Source: Candidatus Anammoxibacter sp. (lineage in GTDB: Bacteria > Planctomycetota > Brocadiia > Brocadiales > Anammoxibacteraceae). Taken from it: a stretch of DNA of 43,673 bases. The stretch is from the NCBI GenBank assembly GCA_021777055.1, contig JAIQZO010000068.1:1-43673 (forward strand), written 5' to 3'. The number at the start of each line of letters is the position of its first letter. The stretch's first letter is position 1. Under the pieces are notes generated by a model, which was not told the origin of the DNA, searched no databases, and saw only the letters and a program-made list of their open reading frames with translations. Of this stretch, positions 37,027 to 43,673 are shown in pieces. The position numbers were made by a program, and so were the translations under genes.

Positions 37027-38016
37027 CTATGCATCATTAATTACTCTTTTTCTAAACTCCCTGGCATTTGCATATTCGGTAAAAGCAATTAAAGGTAATA
37101 CATGGTTCTGATACTCTTTTTGTGTCAATAATCCAAGGTCTAATTTATCTTTATAAATAATCATTTTCTTAATAAACCGTTTACGGCTTCTATGTGCAAG
37201 GCGTATGTTATCAGGATATAACAAGTAACTTAAGAATGGTACTCCTTGTAAACTCCTGTTTAAACAAAACGGTTTTAACTCCAGGCTTAACTCTTCTTTC
37301 GCGAATTGTCGTAAATCTAATCCTGCTTTCATTAGGATATTTTTGTTGTTATGCCATAGAACGATATCGTCCATATAACGCACATAAGCCCTTATTTTCA
37401 AGGATTCTTTCGCATAATGATCCGCTCGCGATAAATAGTGATTGGCAAAGTACTGGCTGGTCAGATTACCAATAGGAACTCCTCTATTTATGTTGGCAGA
37501 ATAGCTATCAATAATATTATTAAATATATCTAATAATCTATTATCTTTAAAGAGTGCGATTAACTGTTTTTTTAATACTTTGTGATCTAAATTATCAAAA
37601 TATTTGCGAAAATCTAACTTGAGATACCATTTATAATGTTTAGTAAAGTGTCTTGCTCTTTCTAGTGCGACATAAGTTCCTTTATTAACGCGGCTAGCAT
37701 AACTATCAAATACCTGAACTTTCTCAAAGACCGGATGACATATATTCATTAATGCATGATGTAAAACCCGTTGTCCAAACGGAGCGGCACATATATGGCG
37801 TTTCTTCGGATCGTAAATAGTAAAGTACCGGTAACTACCGGTCTCAATATTGCCGTCTAATATTTGTTGCCGGAGTTCCAGCAAATTATCTTGTAGCCGT
37901 TTTCCATATTCTAATACGTCAGTCTTCTCAGACTTACCTTTTTTTGCCTTGTAAAATGCTAATTGAAGATTCTCAAAATCAGCAATATCTTCAATCAATT
38001 GTCCCTGTCGTTTCAT
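37027..38016 (-). CDS. DGR reverse transcriptase, 329 aa
   Basis: Makes mutagenised cDNA from the TR RNA. Group II intron/retron-like RT fold: catalytic Asp in YLKLDFRKYFDNLDHK (D135) and YVRYMDDIVL (YMDD at 214-217). The motif between them is IGNLTSQYFAN (182-192), with Ser-Gln where most group II intron RTs have QGxxxSP. This substitution is a hallmark of DGR enzymes and is tied to low fidelity at A. No maturase, thumb-X or endonuclease domain. The gene overlaps the HRDC gene by 26 bases (start 38016) and is followed by the TR. Confidence 0.96.
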   Translation of the reverse strand: MKRQGQLIEDIADFENLQLAFYKAKKGKSEKTDVLEYGKRLQDNLLELRQQILDGNIETGSYRYFTIYDPKKRHICAAPFGQRVLHHALMNICHPVFEKVQVFDSYASRVNKGTYVALERARHFTKHYKWYLKLDFRKYFDNLDHKVLKKQLIALFKDNRLLDIFNNIIDSYSANINRGVPIGNLTSQYFANHYLSRADHYAKESLKIRAYVRYMDDIVLWHNNKNILMKAGLDLRQFAKEELSLELKPFCLNRSLQGVPFLSYLLYPDNIRLAHRSRKRFIKKMIIYKDKLDLGLLTQKEYQNHVLPLIAFTEYANAREFRKRVINDA

Positions 38017-38452
38017 CTTTTTCAGAAATGGTTATGAAATGTTTCGCAAACCGTTCAATTTTTTTATCTCCGATACCTTTAATCAACAGCATGTTTTTCT
38101 CTGTTATCCTATCAAGCTTTGCCATACCAGCAAGTTCTTCATCTGTAAAAACCGCAAAAGCAGGAATGCCATCATCAGCCGCAACCTTTTTCCGGATTTC
38201 ACGTAGTTTAGAAAATTTCTTAAACGTTTCATCATCAAGTATTTTTCTATAGTCCACTTTTACTTTATCATTGCTAACAGTATTTAAAGTTCGTTCAATA
38301 TAACGGACACAAAAGCACCAATATGCGCCATTCTCATTACTTATTAATTGATCGTGAACTTCCAGAATTTTATTGCCTCTCAGAAAACGGTTCATCTCTT
38401 CAAGAGCAGTTCCACCATCACCTACTGGTATTGTAAATAATTTGATTTGCAT
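37991..38452 (-). CDS. DGR accessory protein with HRDC domain, 153 aa
   Basis: Residues ~1-58 (MQIKLFTIPVGDGGTALEEM ... WCFCVRYIE) form the beta-alpha N-terminal part found in this accessory family. Residues ~75-145 are an HRDC (helicase-and-RNaseD C-terminal) nucleic-acid-binding domain (VFTDEELAGMAKLDRITEKN followed by MLLIKGIGDKKIERFAKHF). Some DGRs carry this gene in place of the Avd accessory protein; it is thought to help the RT bind template RNA or target DNA. It lies between the target gene and the RT; its end overlaps the RT start by 26 bases. AAGGATG lies ahead of ATG 38452. Confidence 0.88.
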   Translation of the reverse strand: MQIKLFTIPVGDGGTALEEMNRFLRGNKILEVHDQLISNENGAYWCFCVRYIERTLNTVSNDKVKVDYRKILDDETFKKFSKLREIRKKVAADDGIPAFAVFTDEELAGMAKLDRITEKNMLLIKGIGDKKIERFAKHFITISEKDETTGTID

Positions 38453-38462
38453 ATCTCTATTT

Positions 38463-38576
38463 TCATCCTTTTAACAATAATCTTTTTCCGGGCCCCTCCT
38501 TGTTTTCTCTACGTTCGCTTGCCGCTATATCCATAGCGACCTGCTCTCTCCGTTCAAACAACTCGTTCTTGCTCAT
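38463..38576 (-). CDS. Tiny ORF between VR and accessory gene, 37 aa
   Basis: MSKNELFERREQVAMDIAAS followed by ERRENKEGPGKRLLLKG, a strongly charged helix. ATG 38576-38574 lies 28 bases after the target gene's stop, and the TGA ends 10 bases before the HRDC start. No Shine-Dalgarno. Composition looks protein-like, but it could be a remnant. Its first bases (TTTACCTATGAGC) recur on the opposite strand beside the TR. Confidence 0.4.
   Translation of the reverse strand: MSKNELFERREQVAMDIAASERRENKEGPGKRLLLKG
38523..38538 (-). promoter_or_regulatory. Small hairpin downstream of VR
   Basis: CGCTAT-ggat-ATAGCG on the minus strand gives a perfect 6-bp stem with a 4-base loop about 67 bases past the VR end. 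In the Bordetella phage DGR a hairpin/cruciform with a 4-base loop after the VR stimulates homing; this one could serve the same role, though it is short and lies inside the tiny ORF. Confidence 0.35.
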
Positions 38577-38604
38577 AGGTAAAGCGGAAAAGCTGCCAAC
38601 TGAC

Positions 38605-41600
38605 TTACGGGACGAACACAAGGCGGAAGCCAATGCTGTTGCCGCGGTCACCAGGCATATCGCTGAAACGAAAAGCAGAACGGCAGTTAAGCTCAATGCT
38701 GATCCAGCTGCCACCGCGCAACACACGGTTCGAACCTTCTTTATCATGCCAGTCCATACACCATTCCCAAACATTCCCACTCAAATCTGAAATGCCTTCA
38801 GGAGTATTACCGCTCTCAAATATCCCCACAGGTGAAGTTTTCATTATATCAATTTCACGATTATTACACTTATTCTTATCCCAAACATCCCCCCAGGAAT
38901 AGATCCTGCCTTCTCTACCTCCCGCGGCGGCCTCCCATTCATTTTCTTTTGGAAGCCTGTAAGTATTACCATCATCTCGTTTAGCAGTTAACCATTTTGT
39001 AAACGCTTCAGCTTCATACCAACTTACACCAACAACTGGTGAATTCGGGCAATTCCATTTACGGTCATTCCAGTACATAGGCTCTTTTACTTTTTTACCT
39101 GCAAGCCATTTTAAACCTTCTTTACTCCAATACACATCTGTTTCATAACCACTGGCTTTAATAAATTCATCATACCAGATATTAGTTACTGGATATTTGC
39201 ATATTTTGAATGACTCAATATTCACTTCTTTTTTTACACTTCGCAGATTAAAGTTGCCACCTTCAATAAGTATAAACTCTTTCAAATCACGGGGATCACC
39301 TAGCCAACCAAGGTTTTCTCCAGCATCAGCTTTTATTCCGGGTGCGGCATCGCTATCAAATATTGATAGTAAACGACCGCACGCTTTACTAACAACATCT
39401 TCATTCCTATTGTCTTCATGAATATCAGACAAAGAGGAGCTTGCTAACCGCCATCGTTTAAATGAAACAGAATCCTCATATTGCAATTGCCCGTCAACTA
39501 TATTGTTTGCTACACCCTGGCTATTTAGGCTCAAAAAGCCTATTAATAATCGGATAACCTCTTTATACCAATCGTTATCCCAATAATCCTTAATCTCATC
39601 TCCATATTTAAACTTCGTGGTTGCAATATATCTGGCTGCTAGAAATTCCTGTATGGTGAGATGCCAGAAATCATATTTACCATTCTCCAGTCTGAGCAGA
39701 CCACAATTCTGCTCAATATCTTCAAACTGTTTATTCAATTTCAACTTGTTATCTTCGAGCCGCCTTTGATACTCTTCATCCTTCTCATCTTTCTCTCTCT
39801 TTGTATAGTGACGTCCCAACACTTTTAGCGCCTCATCACTGTCAAAACCTCTCTTACCTGTAACATGTACTTCAAATGCCAGCTCATTCAAGAAGTTACT
39901 CACCTTTTCCGGATCTGGATATCTCCTATAAATAAGGTTATCCACAAATTTATTATATAGCTCCGCCCTCTGGTCTGGAAGTCTACGTCCATCGTAGTAC
40001 AAAATACAGATAGCGGTTAACATTAAAGGTGTTTCTGTTAATTGACTTATACCGGAATGTGCAACAATCTCTCCAATCATCTCTTCGGCTGTCTTTTTAC
40101 CAACTTCATCCCCTTTGGAGTATACAAAGTTAAACCACCTCTTAATAAATTGGTCAACCTGCTCTTTTATTAATGGATGAATCTTGACTGATTTATCACC
40201 AAACAGATTAGTTACTCCATTATCAATACCATGGGGACGTCCAGACAAGATCATCTTGCAGTTGTCATAGCTATTTCTAAACTGCGCTAGGGCATTAACA
40301 ACCCGCTCCCTGTTTCCAGAATCCATCTCATCAAGGCCGTCTATAAGGAATATAGCCTTACCTGTTTTGCAATACGCTTTAATCGTATCAAGAGTTAAGC
40401 CATTTGGTTCAAAATAATCTTTAAGAATATCTTCAGCTGCAATAGCATTTGTTTCTTTGTCTCCTCTGTTTTCAAGACTACCTTGAATCTCTTTTAGAAA
40501 TATCATTACTGGCAAATAACCATGTAGACTTTCATCAAACTCACTGTTAATAATAGTAAATGCCACATGTTTCTGAAGCGTTGTCTTACCTGACCCCGCC
40601 TGCCCTTCTATTAATAAATAGTCGTTTTCTACAATTAAACTCTCTATATCAACCGGCTTCTGTTTCTCTTCTTGCAGTTCATGTTCAGGTCTATCTGGAT
40701 CAGCAGATCTCTTTCCCTTATCTAATGGATAAGTATAAAGAGGTATAAATATCTCTGGTAATTCAACCCGAACAGCCTTGCCTTTGGGCATTAAATTCTT
40801 GAGATCCATGTATCTGCAATGGTCAACAATCCATTTATGGTAGGCTGGAGGGATTTTTAGAGCTATGGGATTTATATCTATATTTCCCTCAATGTCATAT
40901 GTTGGTTTTTTCAGTGACTTCACATCAATTTCTTTCATTTCCCATTTACGATCAGCTGGATCAAACACACATATTTGTTGCTTTAACGTCCTTACTTCTG
41001 TATCAATCTGATATATAGAAAAATTGTTTCTGTAATTACTAGCGGAATATGTAGCTCCGCCCTTAAATAAATATGCAGAATTAGAGATCCTGTCTGGTTT
41101 TCCTACCTTTCCATGAACATGACCTGAAAGAATAACGTGGCAACATTCCGCCAGACACCCGTACGTATCTTTTCGCCCTTCCTCGGCATTAATTTCGTAA
41201 TGATTTAACCACTCTTTAGGGTGGTGCAGAGTAGCAATAGTAATTGGTCCTGTATCATAATTTTCCGGGTCTGTAAGTTGGGAAGCAGCCTTCATTACGT
41301 CAATTTGCGGCATACCTATCCATAACTTCCCACTATCATCTTTTTCCCTGCTGAACCAAGCAGAATTGAGTACAACAAATCTAAGATCTTTTAACTGCCT
41401 CTCTCCAATGAGGTGATACTTATTATCTTTAATACTCAGTTCTGGAATTCTTAATTCCTGGCAAAATTTATTGTATCCTTCAAATAGACGAATAAAATTT
41501 TCAAGACTTTCTATAGAAAGCCAATCGTCAGCGTCTTCAGGGGAAGACGGTGGCGGCATACCCTTTGTATATTTCCTGCTAATATCGTGATTACCCGCAC

Positions 41601-41883
41601 ACATAACAAGATCGTCTACACTCAAATCTAGCACCTTCAGCAAATCATCTTTAATCCATGTTCGTGCTTTCGCATAATCTGCGTCAGATCCCTTCCATCC
41701 GATATCTCCTGATATAACAACAACATCTGGTTTCCATTCGGCCTTAATATCCTTTAACTCATTTATTAATCCATCAAGAGTGTTCTTACGTTGTGCCAAT
41801 GCGGTTGTTGCTGGACGTTCCTCTGACGGTTCCACACCGAAATGCAGATCAGAAAGATGCAGTATATTTACTTTTGCCATCAT
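38605..41883 (-). CDS. DGR target: metallophosphoesterase-NACHT-FGE/C-lectin fusion, 1092 aa
   Basis: Three domains in order. (1) Residues ~5-300, calcineurin-like phosphoesterase: SDLHFG (11-16), SGDIGW, CAGNHDIS (95-102), H220/H221, GHVHGK (254-259), all metal ligands present. (2) ~420-800, NACHT/STAND NTPase: Walker A EGQAGSGKTT (426-435), Walker B IFLIDGLDE (511-519), and the helical C-terminal signature DFWHLTIQEFLAARYIA (~740). (3) ~865-1092, FGE-sulfatase domain (C-type-lectin fold; GVSWYEAEAFTKWL, LSGNVWEWCMDW, RVLRGGSW...GFRLVFVP) ending in the VR. One of the two FGE active-site cysteine positions falls on a mutable codon, so it is probably a binding, not a catalytic, domain. GGAG lies 3 or 6 bases before the two adjacent ATGs. 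First gene of the DGR operon. Confidence 0.95.
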   Translation of the reverse strand: MMAKVNILHLSDLHFGVEPSEERPATTALAQRKNTLDGLINELKDIKAEWKPDVVVISGDIGWKGSDADYAKARTWIKDDLLKVLDLSVDDLVMCAGNHDISRKYTKGMPPPSSPEDADDWLSIESLENFIRLFEGYNKFCQELRIPELSIKDNKYHLIGERQLKDLRFVVLNSAWFSREKDDSGKLWIGMPQIDVMKAASQLTDPENYDTGPITIATLHHPKEWLNHYEINAEEGRKDTYGCLAECCHVILSGHVHGKVGKPDRISNSAYLFKGGATYSASNYRNNFSIYQIDTEVRTLKQQICVFDPADRKWEMKEIDVKSLKKPTYDIEGNIDINPIALKIPPAYHKWIVDHCRYMDLKNLMPKGKAVRVELPEIFIPLYTYPLDKGKRSADPDRPEHELQEEKQKPVDIESLIVENDYLLIEGQAGSGKTTLQKHVAFTIINSEFDESLHGYLPVMIFLKEIQGSLENRGDKETNAIAAEDILKDYFEPNGLTLDTIKAYCKTGKAIFLIDGLDEMDSGNRERVVNALAQFRNSYDNCKMILSGRPHGIDNGVTNLFGDKSVKIHPLIKEQVDQFIKRWFNFVYSKGDEVGKKTAEEMIGEIVAHSGISQLTETPLMLTAICILYYDGRRLPDQRAELYNKFVDNLIYRRYPDPEKVSNFLNELAFEVHVTGKRGFDSDEALKVLGRHYTKREKDEKDEEYQRRLEDNKLKLNKQFEDIEQNCGLLRLENGKYDFWHLTIQEFLAARYIATTKFKYGDEIKDYWDNDWYKEVIRLLIGFLSLNSQGVANNIVDGQLQYEDSVSFKRWRLASSSLSDIHEDNRNEDVVSKACGRLLSIFDSDAAPGIKADAGENLGWLGDPRDLKEFILIEGGNFNLRSVKKEVNIESFKICKYPVTNIWYDEFIKASGYETDVYWSKEGLKWLAGKKVKEPMYWNDRKWNCPNSPVVGVSWYEAEAFTKWLTAKRDDGNTYRLPKENEWEAAAGGREGRIYSWGDVWDKNKCNNREIDIMKTSPVGIFESGNTPEGISDLSGNVWEWCMDWHDKEGSNRVLRGGSWISIELNCRSAFRFSDMPGDRGNSIGFRLVFVP
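38606..38737 (-). repeat. DGR variable repeat (VR)
   Basis: 3' end of the target gene, codons ~1049-1092. Relative to TR it changes nine residues: N to S, N to I, H to L, Y to F, N to F, N to D, N to D, N to G and N to S (two codons carry two changes). The unchanged 3' end (38607-38632) runs to the stop codon, and position 38605 differs from the TR flank. The diversified residues fall in the surface region of the FGE/C-lectin fold known to bind ligands in other DGR targets. Confidence 0.96.
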
Positions 41884-42568
41884 GAACTCCGTAAAAATCT
41901 TTTATCTTATATAAAGTGTTCATATTATTTCTTTAGTCAGGAAACTGATCCCATCGACTCGTTCCCAGGCTCTGCCTGGGAACGAGCAGGTTCGGGCTTA
42001 TATCATTTCGCCAGTCAGGAAACTGATTTCATTTAAGAACTAGCAAAAGTTTATCACACATTTCTTTGGAAGTAAAAGAAGAAAATATCGTATTTTCTGC
42101 TATGATAAAATTCATTCGTTTTCAAATTTTTTTTAGGGTAAATCCATTCTCTACATAGAGTAAAACAATAACTCACACAAAGGCGCAGAGGCACGAAGAT
42201 TAATGACAAAAAACGATAAAAGATGGTATATCCTGAATTATCAATGGTGAATTTGAAGAAACATCTTCGTGTCTCCGTGTCTTTGTGTAAGAAACATAGT
42301 TAAACAATAACTCACACAAAGGCGCAGAGGCACAAAGATTAATGGCAATAAACGATAAAAGATGGTATATCCTGCATTATCAAAGGTGAAATTGAAGAAA
42401 CATCTTCGTGTCTCCGTGTCTTTGTGTGAGAAATAATTGAAGAAAGATCTTTGTGTCTCCGTGTCTTTGTGTGAGAAATAAAAGAACTAAATTGTTATTC
42501 CCCATTGAGCACACTATAATTTATGAAAATAATGTATATCTATTTTCACATCCATACAGGAGAAAAAG
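41884..42568. repeat. Intergenic region with hairpin and tandem 139-bp repeats
   Basis: CTCGTTCCCAGGC-tct-GCCTGGGAACGAG (41958-41986) is a perfect palindrome, flanked by direct copies of GTCAGGAAACTGAT (about 41937 and 42014). From 42163 a 139-base unit is repeated twice, plus a partial third copy to 42480. Each unit starts with CTCACACAAAGGCGCAGAGG and ends with the inverse ATCTTCGTGTCTCC...TTTGTGTGAG, so each unit is itself an inverted-repeat element. No gene seen. Confidence 0.65.
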
Positions 42569-43303
42569 ATGCGATATTCCATGATAACATTACTGCTTTT
42601 GTTTATATCTATCCAGTGCTTTGGAAATCCGTTACCTGACAAGCCGCATGTATATGTAGTTGGTTTCGGTGAAGTTGAGGTTGAACCTGATATAATGACC
42701 ATTAAAGTGGGTATAGAAGCCAAGGATAAAGTCATGAAAACCGCAAAGGCCGATGTTGACGATAGATCAAACAGATTGATAAACTCCTGCATAAACATGG
42801 GTATAGAAAGAAGGGATATATCGTCAACCACACTCCAAATAAGGCCTGATTACGAATACCATGATAATAGACGTGTATTTTCAGGAACGATAGTATCTAG
42901 ACAAATAGAGATCACCCTGAAAGATCTCAAAAACTATCCGGATATAATGATGAGTCTGGTTGAGTCAAAAGTAACTGAAACACTTGATACAACCCTTTCA
43001 GTCTCTAATGGAAAGTCATTGGGTGATAAAGCGCTTGTGAAGGCTCTGGCTGATGCAAAATTACAAGCAGAAATGATAGCACTCGCATCAGGCAAAGAGT
43101 TAGGAGATGTACACTCTGTTTCTGAATTTGATACGAGGCTAGATGAACGCATTCAACTCATTCCAGGCCGCAGTATAGCCGGACAACCGCAAAGAATACC
43201 CGGTATATCAGCTCGTGCAGCCGCAGCATCCCGTAATGAACCATTTGAGCCGGGATTAATATCTGTTTTTACCACGGTATATGTAGTTTATCTTCTTGAA
43301 TAG
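42569..43303 (+). CDS. SIMPL-domain (DUF541) periplasmic protein, 244 aa
   Basis: A signal peptide (MRYSMITLLLLFISIQCFGN) is followed by VYVVGFGEVEVEPDIMTIKV, a SIMPL/DUF541 start, then the conserved block GIERRDISSTTLQIRPDYEY and a C-terminal half with ALADAKLQAEMIALASGKEL GDVHSVSE. Members assemble in the periplasm or outer membrane and are linked to stress or oxidative responses; the molecular function is not established. GGAG lies 8 bases before the ATG. Single gene. Confidence 0.85.
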   Translation: MRYSMITLLLLFISIQCFGNPLPDKPHVYVVGFGEVEVEPDIMTIKVGIEAKDKVMKTAKADVDDRSNRLINSCINMGIERRDISSTTLQIRPDYEYHDNRRVFSGTIVSRQIEITLKDLKNYPDIMMSLVESKVTETLDTTLSVSNGKSLGDKALVKALADAKLQAEMIALASGKELGDVHSVSEFDTRLDERIQLIPGRSIAGQPQRIPGISARAAAASRNEPFEPGLISVFTTVYVVYLLE

Positions 43304-43673
43304 AGAAATGATATATTCCCGGGGTGGTGCAGCGCTACCCCGGGTTATTGAATATTTTCAATTTCAGAAAAAGAACGGTTTTATTATTCGTATCTATTCT
43401 GCGTATCTTCCACACCTAGTCGACCATTCGTTTTACATCTATGGTAAATCCGTAATCTTTCTTTTAATTAGCTACATCGACGGACTTTTTAGCTTTTAAA
43501 ATCTTAATCCTACTCATAATCTTAATCTTAATCTGTCTTGGTTCAACGTGAATCGTAATTTTCCAAATCAAAAACAAGCTATTAAATTTTAAAGAAAAAC
43601 CCTCTAAAATGAGCATCATTAATTCTATTTTTTACCACCAATCCCAGCGGTGGGTGAGAATTGGCGGTAAAAA
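43304..43673. repeat. Repeat-containing end of window
   Basis: CCCGGGGT...ACCCCGGG (43319-43345) is a REP-like hairpin, and could also terminate the SIMPL gene. TTTTAAAATCTTAATCCTAC TCATAATCTTAATC near 43490-43530 is the inverse of the motif at 30022-30055. No convincing gene. Confidence 0.5.

Noticed and set aside
37027..38016. Reverse transcriptase as a group II intron or retron
   Set aside because: No maturase or endonuclease domain, no intron structure and no msr/msd RNA. The SQ motif, the HRDC neighbour and the TR/VR pair identify it as a DGR.
38463..38780. Minus-strand 105-codon frame across the VR with a hydrophobic-looking translation
   Set aside because: The part over the VR is the wrong frame of the target gene. 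Only its last 37 codons, after the target stop, are considered as a possible tiny gene.
38605..41883. FGE-like domain as an active formylglycine-generating enzyme
   Set aside because: The catalytic cysteine pair is not preserved (one position is a DGR-mutable codon), and the domain is fused to NACHT. A binding role is more likely.
42163..42480. Possible CRISPR array in the tandem repeats
   Set aside because: The whole 139-base unit is repeated; there are no unique spacers and no cas genes.

Overview
The window looks like chromosome from a low-GC Gram-negative bacterium. It carries an RND pump with its membrane-fusion partner, a sigma-54 activator, small lipoproteins and membrane proteins, and a very high load of short palindromic and MITE-like repeats between genes. 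Repeat-rich intergenic DNA together with a diversity-generating retroelement (DGR) of the HRDC type and NACHT-type proteins would fit a planctomycete such as an anammox (Brocadiales) organism. That assignment is inference; no marker gene in the window proves it.

Layout. (1) 1-11.0 kb is accessory DNA: the 3' end of an ISL3-type transposase, decayed or tiny genes, then an integrative element read left to right. The element holds a ribbon-helix-helix protein, a CHC2 zinc-finger primase fragment, a DUF3987 helicase-like gene broken by one in-frame TAA, an excisionase-like HTH protein, a Dam-type adenine methylase and a tyrosine integrase. (2) 11.3-29.4 kb is mostly housekeeping: a lipoprotein, ribD, aroA, a PocR-domain sigma-54 activator, an RND efflux pair, enolase, a CbiK-type chelatase, a cyclic-2,3-diphosphoglycerate-synthetase-like GTPase and carbamate kinase. 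Two copies of one MITE-like element lie in this part. (3) 29.4-36.4 kb is repeat-rich and holds a three-gene cassette of unknown proteins that share a sequence module, a tRNA-Leu(UAG), and small orphan genes. (4) 36.87-41.88 kb, read right to left, is a complete DGR. (5) 41.9-43.7 kb holds repeats and a SIMPL-domain periplasmic protein.

The DGR is the main discovery. The target gene (1092 aa) joins a calcineurin-like metallophosphoesterase, a NACHT NTPase and a C-terminal formylglycine-generating-enzyme-like (C-type-lectin fold) domain. The last 132 bases of this gene (VR) match a template repeat (TR) 1.7 kb away. Over the aligned 131 bases there are exactly 11 mismatches, and all 11 fall on template adenines (coding strand), the signature of adenine-specific mutagenic retrohoming. 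Between VR and TR lie an HRDC-domain accessory protein and a DGR-type reverse transcriptase (IGNLTSQ and YMDD motifs). The architecture suggests a STAND-like sensor/effector whose ligand-binding tip is diversified while the NTPase and phosphoesterase parts are left alone, possibly for defence or self/non-self recognition.

Other points of interest are the three-gene cassette at 30.2-32.2 kb, a symmetric array of 9-bp iteron-like repeats in the integrative element, and the pairing of a cDPGS-like GTPase with carbamate kinase.
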